A DNA stretch of 64,000 nt from Lachnospiraceae bacterium MD308 (GTDB lineage Bacteria; Bacillota; Clostridia; Lachnospirales; Lachnospiraceae), in the NCBI GenBank assembly GCA_000403475.2, contig KE159796.1, positions 65,570 to 129,569 on the forward strand, given 5' to 3'. Position 1 is the first letter of the stretch; every line of letters begins with the position of its first letter. Shown here in pieces: positions 52,977 to 63,049 of this stretch. The notes beneath the pieces were generated by a model that worked only from the letters and a program-made list of their open reading frames with translations, was not told the origin of the DNA and did no database searches. The position numbers and the translations under genes were made by a program.

Positions 52977-54062
52977 ATGAATCTGAATATTGGAGTGATT
53001 AAAGGTGACGGAATCGGGCCGGAGATTGTCGCGGAGGCAATGAAGGTGCTTGATGCGGCAGCGAAAACTTACGGGCATACCTGTGATTATACTCAGCTTT
53101 TGCTGGGTGGAGCATCTATAGACGTACACGGAGTGCCGCTCACCGATGAGACCATTGCCGAGGCGAAGAAGTGCGGCGCAGTGCTTATGGGTTCCATCGG
53201 AGGGGATGCGAAGACCTCCCCGTGGTATCAGCTTGAGCCGTCAAAGCGCCCGGAGGCAGGGCTTTTGGCAATCCGCAAGGCGCTGAACCTGTTTGCGAAC
53301 TTACGTCCTGCGATTCTCTATGACGAGCTCAAGGGGGCATGCCCGCTGAAGGAAGAGATAACGGAGGGCGGATTTGACCTTATGATCATGCGGGAGCTGA
53401 CCGGCGGCCTTTACTTCGGCGAGAGGAAGACCGTTAAGGAGGACGGAGTACTGACTGCCTATGACTCCCTTACATATAATGAAAATGAGATCCGAAGGAT
53501 CGCTAAGCGCGCTTTTGACATTGCCATGAAACGCGGAAAGAAAGTGACCAGCGTTGACAAGGCTAATGTGCTTGACTCCTCTAGGCTCTGGAGAAAGGTG
53601 GTTGAGGAGGTTGCAGAGGATTACCCGGAAATAGCCTTAGAGCATATGCTTGTAGACAACTGCGCTATGCAGCTTGTAAAGAATCCGAAACAGTTCGACG
53701 TAGTGCTGACGGAGAATATGTTCGGAGACATCCTCTCCGATGAGGCCAGCATGGTGACAGGCTCCATCGGGATGCTGGCAAGCGCCAGCTTAAACGAGAC
53801 AAAGTTCGGCCTCTATGAGCCAAGCGGCGGTTCCGCGCCGGATATCGCGGGAAAAGGAATCGCGAACCCCATCGCAACCATACTGTCCGCAGCCATGATG
53901 CTCCGCTTCAGCTTTGACCTTGACAAAGAGGCGGACGCCATCGAGTCCGCGGTGGCAAAAGTGCTGAAAGAAGGCTACCGCACCATCGACATCATGTCCG
54001 AGGGCAAGACCCAGGTGGGAACAGCAGAGATGGGAGACTTAATTGCATCTTATATCGCATAA
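52977..54062 (+). CDS. leuB: 3-isopropylmalate dehydrogenase
   Basis: A 361-residue NAD-dependent decarboxylating dehydrogenase of leucine synthesis. Signatures are [12 protein letters not shown] at the N-terminus, [16 protein letters not shown], the [11 protein letters not shown] loop and [22 protein letters not shown] (read in part). leuA and leuCD are absent from the window. The gene shares a short-leader promoter and is followed by ilvD after 24 nt behind AGGAGG. Confidence 0.96.
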   Translation: MNLNIGVIKGDGIGPEIVAEAMKVLDAAAKTYGHTCDYTQLLLGGASIDVHGVPLTDETIAEAKKCGAVLMGSIGGDAKTSPWYQLEPSKRPEAGLLAIRKALNLFANLRPAILYDELKGACPLKEEITEGGFDLMIMRELTGGLYFGERKTVKEDGVLTAYDSLTYNENEIRRIAKRAFDIAMKRGKKVTSVDKANVLDSSRLWRKVVEEVAEDYPEIALEHMLVDNCAMQLVKNPKQFDVVLTENMFGDILSDEASMVTGSIGMLASASLNETKFGLYEPSGGSAPDIAGKGIANPIATILSAAMMLRFSFDLDKEADAIESAVAKVLKEGYRTIDIMSEGKTQVGTAEMGDLIASYIA

Positions 54063-54086
54063 CAGGAAAATTAGGAGGATAAAACC

Positions 54087-55757
54087 ATGAAAAGTGATAC
54101 AGTTACAAAAGGAAAACAGCAGGCCCCCCACCGCTCTTTATTCAATGCGCTGGGTCTTACTAAGGAGGAGATGGAGCGTCCGTTAGTGGGCATCGTAAGC
54201 TCTTACAACGAGATTGTTCCGGGTCATATGAATTTAGATAAGATTGTAAATGCCGTAAAGCAGGGCGTTTCCATGGCCGGCGGAACGCCGATCGTGTTCC
54301 CGGCTATCGCGGTGTGCGACGGGATCGCTATGGGGCATATCGGCATGAAGTATTCTCTGGTGACAAGGGATCTGATTGCGGATTCTACGGAGGCCATGGC
54401 TTTGGCTCATCAGTTTGATGCTCTTGTGATGGTGCCCAACTGCGACAAGAACGTGCCGGGGCTTTTGATGGCGGCGGCGAGGATCAATGTGCCGACTGTA
54501 TTTGTCAGCGGCGGCCCGATGCTTGCGGGGCGCGTGCAGGGGAAAAAGACCAGCCTTTCCAGCATGTTCGAGGCGGTAGGAGCCAACGCAGCGGGAAATC
54601 TTTCCGATGAGGGGCTTTTGGAATTTGAGAAAAAGACCTGTCCTACATGCGGGTCCTGCTCCGGCATGTACACGGCCAACAGCATGAACTGCCTGACCGA
54701 AGTGCTTGGCATGGGCCTTGGCGGAAACGGAACGATTCCGGCGGTCTACTCTGAGCGTATCCGCCTGGCAAAGCAGGCAGGCATGAAGGTTATGGAGATG
54801 TATGAGAGAAATATCCGCCCGCTGGACATTATGACCGAGGATGCCATACTGAATGCGCTGACGGTTGACATGGCTCTTGGCTGCTCTACAAACAGCATGC
54901 TCCATCTCCCGGCGATTGCCCATGAGATCGGCATGGATTTTGAGATTGATTTTGCAAACGGCATCAGCGAGAAGACGCCGAACCTCTGCCATCTGGCGCC
55001 GGCAGGCCCGACTTACATGGAAGACCTTAACGAGGCGGGCGGCGTGTATGCGGTGATGAATGAGCTGGATAAAAAGGGTCTGCTCCACACGGACTGCATG
55101 ACCGTGACAGGAAAGACCGTGGGGGAGAATATTAAGGATGCACGAAATCGGAATCCTGAGGTTATCCGCCCCATTGACAATCCGTATTCAAAGACAGGCG
55201 GCCTTGCGGTGCTCAAGGGCAATCTTGCGCCGGACGGCAGCGTGGTCAAGCGCTCTGCGGTTGTGGAGGAGATGCTTGTGCATGAAGGCCCGGCCAGGGT
55301 GTTTGACTGTGAGGAAGATGCCATCGACGCCATCAAGGGCGGAAAGATCGTGGCAGGAGATGTGGTCGTTATCCGCTATGAGGGTCCGAAAGGAGGGCCG
55401 GGCATGCGGGAGATGCTGAATCCGACTTCGGCAATCGCAGGCATGGGCCTTGGCTCCAGTGTTGCCCTGATTACGGACGGGCGGTTCAGCGGTGCGTCCA
55501 GAGGCGCGTCCATTGGCCATGTATCGCCGGAGGCGGCGGTAGGCGGCCCGGTCGCGTTAGTGGAAGAGGGAGATATCATTAAGATCGATATCCCGAATTT
55601 AAAGCTTGAGCTTGCGGTCTCCGACGAGGAGCTTTCAAGGAGGAGAGAAAACTGGCAGCCGAGAGAGCCGAAGGTGACAAGCGGATATCTGGCAAGATAC
55701 GCGTCCATGGTGACTTCAGGAAACCGGGGAGCGATCCTGGAGATTCCGAAGAATTAG
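54087..55757 (+). CDS. ilvD: dihydroxy-acid dehydratase
   Basis: A 556-residue Fe-S dehydratase of valine, isoleucine and leucine synthesis. Cluster-binding cysteines are in [10 protein letters not shown] and [19 protein letters not shown], and [20 protein letters not shown] marks the C-terminal swivel domain. Translation appears coupled to leuB and ilvB. Codon use is more GC-rich than in the glycan cluster, as for the whole leu-ilv-ser block. Confidence 0.97.
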   Translation: MKSDTVTKGKQQAPHRSLFNALGLTKEEMERPLVGIVSSYNEIVPGHMNLDKIVNAVKQGVSMAGGTPIVFPAIAVCDGIAMGHIGMKYSLVTRDLIADSTEAMALAHQFDALVMVPNCDKNVPGLLMAAARINVPTVFVSGGPMLAGRVQGKKTSLSSMFEAVGANAAGNLSDEGLLEFEKKTCPTCGSCSGMYTANSMNCLTEVLGMGLGGNGTIPAVYSERIRLAKQAGMKVMEMYERNIRPLDIMTEDAILNALTVDMALGCSTNSMLHLPAIAHEIGMDFEIDFANGISEKTPNLCHLAPAGPTYMEDLNEAGGVYAVMNELDKKGLLHTDCMTVTGKTVGENIKDARNRNPEVIRPIDNPYSKTGGLAVLKGNLAPDGSVVKRSAVVEEMLVHEGPARVFDCEEDAIDAIKGGKIVAGDVVVIRYEGPKGGPGMREMLNPTSAIAGMGLGSSVALITDGRFSGASRGASIGHVSPEAAVGGPVALVEEGDIIKIDIPNLKLELAVSDEELSRRRENWQPREPKVTSGYLARYASMVTSGNRGAILEIPKN

Positions 55758-55793
55758 TATAGAAACGTAGAAGATAAAGGAGATTTTAAAGAT

Positions 55794-57476
55794 ATGCAGC
55801 TTACAGGGTCACAGATAGTTATCGAATGTCTGAAAGAACAGGGTGTAGACACCGTATTCGGATATCCGGGCGGTGCAATCCTCAATGTGTATGATGAATT
55901 ATATAAGCACAGCAATGAGATTACGCATATTCTGACCTCCCACGAGCAGGGGGCGGCACATGCGGCGGACGGCTATGCGAGGGCGACAGGAAAGGTGGGC
56001 GTATGCTTTGCGACCAGCGGGCCGGGGGCGACGAACCTGGTGACAGGTATTGCCACGGCTTACATGGATTCCATTCCGGTTGTTGCGATTACGTGCAACG
56101 TGGGCGTGGCGCTGCTTGGAAAGGACAGTTTTCAGGAAATTGACATTGCAGGCATCACCATGCCCATTACCAAGCATAATTATATAGTAAAGGATGTAAG
56201 GAAACTGGCGGAGACGATCCGCAAAGCATTTGTCATTGCCAAATCGGGGAGGCCTGGGCCGGTGCTTATTGACATTCCGAAGGATGTGACGGCTGAAAAA
56301 GCAGAGTACCAGAGCGTGCAGCCCGGAGTGTGCTGTCCTTCCTGGGAGATTAATGAGGAAGAGATTGACAATGCGGTTAAGATGATTCAGAAGTCAAAAA
56401 AGCCTTATATCTTTGTGGGCGGAGGCGCGGTGCTCTCCGGGGCCAGCGAGGAGCTTAGAGCATTTGCAGAGAAGGTGGACGCTCCGGTTACGGACAGTCT
56501 GATGGGCAAGGGCGCATTTCCGGGAACGGATACGCGCTATACGGGGATGCTGGGGATGCATGGCACAAAGACCTCCAACTACGGGGTCAGCGAGTGCGAC
56601 CTTCTGATCGTGCTGGGCGCAAGGTTCAGCGACCGGGTGACGGGTAATGCGAAGAAATTTGCCAAAAACGCCAAGATCCTTCAAGTGGATGTGGATGCGG
56701 CGGAGATGAATAAAAATGTCCTTATCACCGAGGGCGTTGTGGGAGACTTAAAAGTAGTCCTCAGTATATTGAATAAGCGCCTGGAGCAGCAGAGCCATCC
56801 GCAGTGGATGGAAAAGATCATGGATTATAAGGAGAAATATCCTATGACCTACCATCCCGAGGCGCTTACCGGGCCTTACGTCGTGGAGGAAATCTACCGC
56901 CAGACAGGAGGCGACGCGGTCATCGTGACGGAAGTCGGGCAGCATCAGATGTGGGCGGCTCAGTTTTACAAGTATACGATGCCAAGGACTTTCCTTACCT
57001 CGGGAGGGCTTGGCACCATGGGGTACGGCCTTGGGGCGTCTCTTGGGGCAAAGATGGGAAGGCCGGATAAGGTTGTGGTAAATGTGGCGGGCGACGGGTG
57101 TTTCCGCATGAATATGAATGAGATTGCAACTGCGGTGCGCCACAATATCCCGGTTATCCAGGTAGTGGTAAACAATCATGTTCTCGGCATGGTGCGCCAG
57201 TGGCAGAACCTGTTCTACGGGCAGAGGTATTCGGCTACGGTGCTCAACGATGCCGTAGATTTTGTGAAACTTGCAGAGGCTATGGGTGCAAAGGGCATCC
57301 GGGCGGCAAGCCGCGAGGAGTTTGCAGATGCATTTGCGAGGGCTTTGACACTTGGGAAACCGGTTGTCATCGACTGCCAGATTGACTGCGACGATAAGGT
57401 GTGGCCGATGGTGGCGCCGGGTGCGGCCATCAGCGAGGCATTTGACGAGAAAGACCTGGCGGAGAAAAATAAGTAG
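55794..57476 (+). CDS. ilvB: acetolactate synthase large subunit
   Basis: A 560-residue ThDP-dependent enzyme. The catalytic Glu is in TSHEQGAAHAADGYARATG, followed by SGPGATNLVTG, and the ThDP-magnesium motif GDGCFRMNMNEIATAVR...NNH is near residues 430-465. It condenses pyruvate (or pyruvate and 2-oxobutyrate). The small regulatory subunit IlvN and IlvC are not in the window and must be encoded elsewhere. A 36-nt gap with AAGGAG separates it from ilvD. Confidence 0.95.
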   Translation: MQLTGSQIVIECLKEQGVDTVFGYPGGAILNVYDELYKHSNEITHILTSHEQGAAHAADGYARATGKVGVCFATSGPGATNLVTGIATAYMDSIPVVAITCNVGVALLGKDSFQEIDIAGITMPITKHNYIVKDVRKLAETIRKAFVIAKSGRPGPVLIDIPKDVTAEKAEYQSVQPGVCCPSWEINEEEIDNAVKMIQKSKKPYIFVGGGAVLSGASEELRAFAEKVDAPVTDSLMGKGAFPGTDTRYTGMLGMHGTKTSNYGVSECDLLIVLGARFSDRVTGNAKKFAKNAKILQVDVDAAEMNKNVLITEGVVGDLKVVLSILNKRLEQQSHPQWMEKIMDYKEKYPMTYHPEALTGPYVVEEIYRQTGGDAVIVTEVGQHQMWAAQFYKYTMPRTFLTSGGLGTMGYGLGASLGAKMGRPDKVVVNVAGDGCFRMNMNEIATAVRHNIPVIQVVVNNHVLGMVRQWQNLFYGQRYSATVLNDAVDFVKLAEAMGAKGIRAASREEFADAFARALTLGKPVVIDCQIDCDDKVWPMVAPGAAISEAFDEKDLAEKNK

Positions 57477-57511
57477 AAGGAATGGCAGCATACAGGAAAA
57501 TGGAGGAATAG

Positions 57512-58597
57512 ATGATGGGCAGAGTGTACAATTTTTCGGCAGGGCCGGCGGTTTTACCGGAGGAAGTGTTAAGAGAGGCGGCAGAGGAGATGCTGGACTA
57601 CAACGGTTCCGGGATGTCTGTGATGGAGATGAGTCACCGCTCAAAACCTTTTCAGGAGATTATTGATGCGGCGGAGGCGGATATCCGCGACCTTATGGGG
57701 ATTCCGGACAATTATAAAGTATTGTTCCTGCAGGGCGGGGCGTCCACCCAGTTTGCCATGATTCCCATGAACCTGATGAAAAACGGCGTGGCGGACTATA
57801 TCGTCACCGGGCAGTTTGCGAAGAAAGCATGTGATGAGGCGAAAAAATACGGGAAGGTGAATGTGATCGCATCCTCAAAGGATCAGACATTTTCCTATAT
57901 CCCGGACTGCTCGGACCTGCCGGTTTCCGAGGAGGCGGATTACGTGTATATCTGTGAGAATAATACGATCTACGGAACGAAATTCAGGGAACTTCCGAAT
58001 ACAAAGGGAAAGCCTCTCGTGGCGGACGTATCCTCCTGTTTCTTGTCGGAGCCGGTTGACGTGACGAAATACGGCCTGATCTACGGAGGGGTGCAGAAGA
58101 ATGTGGGCCCTGCGGGCATGGCGATCGTCATTATCCGTGAGGATCTGATTCGTGAGGATGTGCTACCGGGAACGCCTTCCATGCTGACATACAAGATCCA
58201 TGCGGATGCCAAGTCTCTTTATAATACGCCGCCTGCGTACAGCATCTATATGTGCGGCAAAGTGTTCAAGTGGCTGAAAAAGCAGGGAGGGCTTGCAGCC
58301 ATGAAGGAGCGTAACGAGAAAAAGGCCGGGATTCTCTATGATTATCTGGAGGAGAGCCGCCTGTTTAAGTCTTCGGTGAACCCGAAAGACCGCTCTCTTA
58401 TGAATGTTACTTTTGTGACGGGCGATGGCGAGCTTGACGCAAAATTCGTGAAAGAGGCGAAGGAAGCCGGCTTAGAGAGTCTTAAGGGGCACCGCAGCGT
58501 CGGCGGGATGCGCGCAAGCATTTATAATGCCATGCCTATAGAGGGAGTGGAGGCGCTTGTGGCGTTTATGAAGAAGTTTGAGGAGGAGAATCTGTAA
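57512..58597 (+). CDS. serC: phosphoserine aminotransferase
   Basis: A 361-residue PLP enzyme. The N-terminal NFSAGPAVLPEEVL is diagnostic, the PLP lysine lies in YGGVQKNVGPAGMA, and the C-terminal GHRSVGGMRASIYNAMP is the family signature. It makes phosphoserine from phosphohydroxypyruvate supplied by SerA. GGAGG precedes two possible ATGs (57512, 57515). The 35-nt gap after ilvB fits the same transcript. Its stop overlaps the serA start (TAATG). Confidence 0.96.
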   Translation: MMGRVYNFSAGPAVLPEEVLREAAEEMLDYNGSGMSVMEMSHRSKPFQEIIDAAEADIRDLMGIPDNYKVLFLQGGASTQFAMIPMNLMKNGVADYIVTGQFAKKACDEAKKYGKVNVIASSKDQTFSYIPDCSDLPVSEEADYVYICENNTIYGTKFRELPNTKGKPLVADVSSCFLSEPVDVTKYGLIYGGVQKNVGPAGMAIVIIREDLIREDVLPGTPSMLTYKIHADAKSLYNTPPAYSIYMCGKVFKWLKKQGGLAAMKERNEKKAGILYDYLEESRLFKSSVNPKDRSLMNVTFVTGDGELDAKFVKEAKEAGLESLKGHRSVGGMRASIYNAMPIEGVEALVAFMKKFEEENL

Positions 58598-59760
58598 TGG
58601 GATATAAATATCATTGCCTGAATCCGATTTCCGAGGTGGGCATCCAGAACTTTACAGAGGAGTACGTGCCGAGCAGCGCGGAAAAAGCAGATGCTATCCT
58701 GGTAAGGAGCGCAGCCATGCATGACATGGAGTTCGGAAAGGAACTAAAAGCAATCGCCAGGGCGGGGGCGGGAGTGAACAATATTCCTCTGGATCGGTGC
58801 GCCGAGGAGGGAATCGTAGTATTCAACACTCCGGGAGCCAACGCAAACGGGGTGAAGGAGCTGGTAATCGCAGGGATGCTGCTTGCGTCCAGGGATATTA
58901 TCGGAGGTATCAACTGGGTGCAGGAAAACGAAGAGGACGGCAATATTGCGAAAGACGCTGAGAAAGCGAAAAAAGCTTTCGCCGGATGCGAGCTGGAAGG
59001 GAAAAAGCTTGGGGTTATCGGCCTTGGGGCTATCGGGGTACTGGTTGCCAATGCGGCCACGAACCTGGGCATGGATGTGTATGGGTTTGACCCTTATGTA
59101 TCTGTGGATTCGGCGTGGAGGCTTTCAAGAAGCATCCGCCATGCAAAGACCGTGGATGAAATCTACCGGGACTGTGATTATATCTCTATCCACGTTCCTG
59201 CTATGGAGAGCACGAAGGGTATGATGGATAAAAATGCTATCGATCTGATGAAAAAGGATGTTGTTGTGCTGAACTTTGCAAGGAATGTGCTGGTGGACGA
59301 GGAAGCGATGGTTGACGCGCTTATCGGTGGAAAGGTAAAGCATTATGTGACGGATTTCCCGACGCCGGAGATTGCCGGCGTGAAAGGCGCCATCGTAATT
59401 CCCCATCTTGGAGCGTCCACAGAAGAATCGGAGGATAACTGTGCGAAGATGGCGGTGAAGGAAATTCGTAATTTCCTTGAGCATGGTAATATCCGGCATT
59501 CGGTTAATTATCCGGACTGCGACATGGGATACCGGGGAGAGAATACGAGAATCGTGCTCCTCCATCACAATGTGCCGAATATGATCGGGCAGTTTACGCG
59601 GATACTGGCGAAAGATAATATGAATATCGCTGACATGACCAACAAGAGCAAGGGCGGATATGCCTACACGATGATTGATATCGACTCTGAGGTGCCGGAC
59701 GGAGTTGCGGACGACCTGCGGGCCGTAAGCCATGTGCTGCGGGTGCGTGTCATCCGGTGA
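58597..59760 (+). CDS. serA: D-3-phosphoglycerate dehydrogenase
   Basis: A 387-residue short SerA. NAD-binding loop GVIGLGAIGVLVANAATNLG, catalytic Arg and Glu/His regions (NFARNVLVDEEAM; IPHLGASTEESE), and a C-terminal ACT domain (NVPNMIGQFTRILAKDNMNI) that likely gives serine feedback. The long intervening domain of some bacterial SerA is absent. The next enzyme in the path, SerB, is not in the window. Confidence 0.95.
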   Translation: MGYKYHCLNPISEVGIQNFTEEYVPSSAEKADAILVRSAAMHDMEFGKELKAIARAGAGVNNIPLDRCAEEGIVVFNTPGANANGVKELVIAGMLLASRDIIGGINWVQENEEDGNIAKDAEKAKKAFAGCELEGKKLGVIGLGAIGVLVANAATNLGMDVYGFDPYVSVDSAWRLSRSIRHAKTVDEIYRDCDYISIHVPAMESTKGMMDKNAIDLMKKDVVVLNFARNVLVDEEAMVDALIGGKVKHYVTDFPTPEIAGVKGAIVIPHLGASTEESEDNCAKMAVKEIRNFLEHGNIRHSVNYPDCDMGYRGENTRIVLLHHNVPNMIGQFTRILAKDNMNIADMTNKSKGGYAYTMIDIDSEVPDGVADDLRAVSHVLRVRVIR

Positions 59761-59867
59761 CTTTTCTGCCGGAGTGCAGAGGAATACAGCTTAAAAAAAA
59801 CATAATAATTGTAATAATTACGTCAGAAATATTCAATAATTATTAAGAAAAGTTTTTTGACTGTTCA

Positions 59868-59896
59868 TTGCGGATTTTGTCGAAGTAATGTATACT
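59868..59896 (+). promoter_or_regulatory. predicted promoter of the polysaccharide deacetylase gene
   Basis: TTGCGG (59868-59873) and TATACT (59891-59896) with a 17-nt spacer, 44 nt upstream of the ATG. Confidence 0.5.
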
Positions 59897-59939
59897 TATT
59901 TAAGGTGGCTTTAATGCGTACCAATGGGGGATATTACTA

Positions 59940-61394
59940 ATGACTGACAAAAGATTACGTAGAATACAGGAACTGAAAAAACATCGAATAAGAGTGAGGA
60001 GGCTGCATATTTCCCTTGCTCTTATTGGTGTATTTGCATTTATTGTTATTTGTTTTAAGGTGGTCGCTCTTTTTCAAAGCCTGACGGCAGCTTCCATCGA
60101 GCTTACCGTTGCCAATGCGCAGATCATGCAGGGGGAAGCGCTGCCTGCATTTTCAGCGACGGCAAAGCTTGTCAAGGCGGGGGATAAAGTATTAGACAAA
60201 AAAAGTAAATATACGGCATTGGATTTTGTAAATGACTTAAAGAACGGGAAGGGATATAAGCTTGACTGTGAAGCCGACCCGAACGTGGAGGGAGTTTACC
60301 AGATTAAAGCGGTACTGGAAGATAAGATTGCAAAGAAGATTAGCGGCGAGTGGAAGAAGCGTTTGAATCTGACAGTGAAGAACGGCCGTTTTGAGGTAAA
60401 GAATCCGGTTGGCGCATGGGAGGGAGACAAGTTCAAGAAATACGATAACTCCTATGTGAAAAGTAAATTTATTGAATCTAAGGCGAATACCTACTATCTT
60501 GACAAAGACGGCGTTAAAGTTACCGGCTGGCAGAAGATAAAAAAGAAGCTGTATTACTTTAATAAAGACGGTATTATGCAGAAAAGTAAATGGAAAGAAA
60601 AGAACGAAGATAAATATTACCTTGGCAAGAACGGTGCGGCGGTAACAGGCTGGAAGGAGATTAAAAAGGATATTTATTACTTTACCTCCGATGCGAAGAT
60701 GGCAACCGGAGAGGTATATGTGGGACTTTCGTTATGTAATTTCGGGGAAGACGGGAAACTGGTGTCTAAAAAAGAGGCTCAGGTAGACCCGGCTAAGCCG
60801 ATGGTTGCACTTACTTTTGATGACGGGCCCGGCAAGCGTACGGAAGAGATTTTGGATACTCTTGAGGAGTATAATGCACATGCAACATTTTTTATGCTCG
60901 GACAAAAAGTATCGTCTTTTAAATCTGTGGTAAAGAAGATGAAAAAGATTGGCTGTGAGCTTGGAAGTCATTCTTACGACCATACGAATCTTGTGAAGTT
61001 AGATGGCAAGGGCGTGAAGAAGCAGATGTCGGATACGGACAATAAAGTTAAAGATGCGGCGGGCAGCGGGGTGACTGTCATGCGCCCTCCTTATGGAGCA
61101 ATTAACGAAACAGTGCGTGAAAATGTAGGATTCCCCATGATTTTATGGAATATTGATACATTGGACTGGAAGACGAGGAATGCTCAGAAGACGATTGATA
61201 CGGTAATGGATAATGTGGGAGACGGAGATATCATCCTGCTCCATGATATTCATACGGAAAGTGTGGATGCGACCCTTGAGCTGATTCCCAAGCTGGAAGA
61301 AGCCGGATACCAGTTAGTAACTGTATCCGAGCTTGCGGCAGCAAAGGGTGTGGAGCTGAAAGACGGCGGAAAATACACAGATTTTACAAAATAA
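59940..61394 (+). CDS. membrane-anchored polysaccharide deacetylase with cell-wall-binding repeats
   Basis: A 484-residue protein. Lys/Arg-rich cytosolic start, a membrane helix at about residues 24-46, a beta-rich linker, then choline-binding-type repeats at about 175-275 (YYLDKDGVKVTGWQKI, YYFNKDGIMQKSKW, YYLGKNGAAVTGWKEI). The NodB deacetylase domain (about 283-470) has all catalytic motifs: TFDDGP, HSYDHTNL, MRPPYGA, NIDTLDW and LLHD. It probably removes acetyl groups from peptidoglycan outside the cell, which in many Firmicutes raises lysozyme resistance. It is monocistronic. Confidence 0.92.
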   Translation: MTDKRLRRIQELKKHRIRVRRLHISLALIGVFAFIVICFKVVALFQSLTAASIELTVANAQIMQGEALPAFSATAKLVKAGDKVLDKKSKYTALDFVNDLKNGKGYKLDCEADPNVEGVYQIKAVLEDKIAKKISGEWKKRLNLTVKNGRFEVKNPVGAWEGDKFKKYDNSYVKSKFIESKANTYYLDKDGVKVTGWQKIKKKLYYFNKDGIMQKSKWKEKNEDKYYLGKNGAAVTGWKEIKKDIYYFTSDAKMATGEVYVGLSLCNFGEDGKLVSKKEAQVDPAKPMVALTFDDGPGKRTEEILDTLEEYNAHATFFMLGQKVSSFKSVVKKMKKIGCELGSHSYDHTNLVKLDGKGVKKQMSDTDNKVKDAAGSGVTVMRPPYGAINETVRENVGFPMILWNIDTLDWKTRNAQKTIDTVMDNVGDGDIILLHDIHTESVDATLELIPKLEEAGYQLVTVSELAAAKGVELKDGGKYTDFTK

Positions 61395-61401
61395 GAAAAG
61401 T

Positions 61402-61435
61402 AAGCGGCTGCAGTCTGTTTAGACGGCAGCCGCTT
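61402..61435 (+). terminator. stem-loop after the deacetylase gene
   Basis: AAGCGGCTGCAGTCT pairs with AGACGGCAGCCGCTT with one mismatch, 7 nt after the stop, followed after a short AT-rich stretch by TTTTT. Confidence 0.7.
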
Positions 61436-61451
61436 ATATTATATGTTTTTA

Positions 61452-61462
61452 AGTTTATAACT
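61452..61462 (+). repeat. left copy of probable 11-bp target-site duplication
   Basis: AGTTTATAACT here and AGTTTATAATT at 63050-63060 flank the insertion sequence (10 of 11 identical). IS4-family elements often make 9-12-bp duplications. Confidence 0.55.
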
Positions 61463-63049
61463 CAAACTTCGCACTTGAATAAGTACCTATGCACCTTGAA
61501 AATTCAATAATAACTGGCATAAAAATAGCATGAAACCGTCTGGTTTTGATATAATTGAGTTGTTCAGAAACAATCATATATCCGGAGGCTCATGCTATGA
61601 ATAAAAGTATAACACAAGACAATCAAAATGATAACCAGATTTCGAAATCTATCAGAAGATTTTTTACACGGTTTCATCTTTCTTCTGCATTGAAAACTGC
61701 TAATGCCTACAAAAAGAAGGGAATTTCTGCAGCACTGATTTTTCAGTATCTGTTTCTTTTGATATTTTCAAACAGAAGTATGTATATGAACCTGCTGATT
61801 GGAAAAGACTCACCGGATTTTGCAAAAGATACGGTTTATCGTTTTATGAAAATGCTCCAGATCAACTGGATTCGGTTCACAACGGTTTTATCCAGCCGAA
61901 TCATTAGGGATGCCATTGCTCCACTTGATTCAGCAGACCGTGTCAACGTACTGATCATTGACGATTCCATGTTTGAACGTAACCGTTCCAAAAAAGTGGA
62001 ACTTCTTGCAAAGGTATATGACCATGCAAAACATTGTTATAAATTTGGTTTTCGCATGCTTACATTAGGCTGGTCAGATGGAAGCACTTTTCTCCCGGTC
62101 AACAGTGTCCTTCTCTCCACCGAAAATAAAAAGAACAGAATCAATGAAGCAAAGGAAACGGATAAAAGAACGGTTGGATATAAGCGCCGTATGCTTGCTG
62201 TCAAGAAAGGAACGATCGCCATGCTGGAGCTTTTAAAATCTGCTAAAAAGGCTGGTATTCCGGCTAAATACGTTCTGTTTGACAGCTGGTTCTCTTCTCC
62301 AAGCTCCCTTCATGCTGTCAAAGAAATCGGATATGATGTAATTGCAATGGTAAAGAAAACACCTAAAATGTTCTTCCGGTATAACAGCGAAGATATGCCG
62401 CTGACAACTATTTACAAGAAAAACAGGAAACGGCGTGGACGTTCCCGGTATCTGCTTTCCGTCATGGTGGATGTTGTAAAGGAAGGAAAAACCATCCCTG
62501 CCAAAGTGGTCTATATCCGTAACAAAAACAAGAGAAAGGAATATCTTTGTCTCATTTCCACAGACGTGAGTCTGAGTGAAGAAGAGATTATCCGCATTTA
62601 TGGAAAACGCTGGGATATTGAAGTATTCTTCAAAGTCTGCAAGAGCTATCTTAATCTAAGTAAAGAATGCAGATCCCTATCTTATGATGCAATGACTGCT
62701 CATACAGCAATCGTTTTTACAAGATATATGATGCTTTCCCTGGAGAACCGGGAATCTAATGATACCCGTTCTATGGGGGAACTGTTTTTATACTTTTCTG
62801 ATGAGATGTCTGATATCACATGGATACAGGCTTTTCAAATGCTGCTTCAAATGTTCAGAACTCTGCTTGTGGATCAGATAGATATATCTGATGAAAAAAT
62901 CGACGAGCTGGTAAAAGCATTTATGGATGCAATACCTGCACTTTTAAAATCGAAGCTGCAAGTGGCATAATTGACTGAACATTGACAACTGAATACTGCC
63001 AGATATTGAATTTTCAAGGTGCATAGCTAAAATCTATGTGCGAAGTTTG
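61463..63049 (+). mobile_element. IS4-family insertion sequence, about 1.59 kb
   Basis: The ends are inverted repeats in two blocks: CAAACTTCGCAC at 61463-61474 versus 63038-63049, and CTATGCACCTTGAAAATTCAA (two parts) at 61487-61507 versus 63006-63026. One intact transposase gene lies inside. Exact ends are uncertain by a few bases because AACT at the left and AGTT at the right extend the repeat. The frame is intact, so the element may be active. Confidence 0.85.
61597..62970 (+). CDS. IS4-family transposase
   Basis: A 457-residue DDE transposase. The first Asp is in VLIIDDSMFERN, the second in YVLFDSWFSS, and the Glu is in the Y-R-E-K signature YGKRWDIEVFFKVCK, the mark of the IS4 family. 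GGAGG stands 8 nt upstream of ATG 61597; the in-frame ATG at 61555 lacks a site. The closest group is likely the IS231/IS4-type elements of gut Firmicutes. No frameshift or stop interrupts it. Confidence 0.9.
   Translation: MNKSITQDNQNDNQISKSIRRFFTRFHLSSALKTANAYKKKGISAALIFQYLFLLIFSNRSMYMNLLIGKDSPDFAKDTVYRFMKMLQINWIRFTTVLSSRIIRDAIAPLDSADRVNVLIIDDSMFERNRSKKVELLAKVYDHAKHCYKFGFRMLTLGWSDGSTFLPVNSVLLSTENKKNRINEAKETDKRTVGYKRRMLAVKKGTIAMLELLKSAKKAGIPAKYVLFDSWFSSPSSLHAVKEIGYDVIAMVKKTPKMFFRYNSEDMPLTTIYKKNRKRRGRSRYLLSVMVDVVKEGKTIPAKVVYIRNKNKRKEYLCLISTDVSLSEEEIIRIYGKRWDIEVFFKVCKSYLNLSKECRSLSYDAMTAHTAIVFTRYMMLSLENRESNDTRSMGELFLYFSDEMSDITWIQAFQMLLQMFRTLLVDQIDISDEKIDELVKAFMDAIPALLKSKLQVA

Noticed and set aside
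54234-55088. Minus-strand frame of 284 codons opposite ilvD.
   Set aside because: It is a shadow of the highly conserved ilvD sequence; His/Arg-rich and without a start signal.
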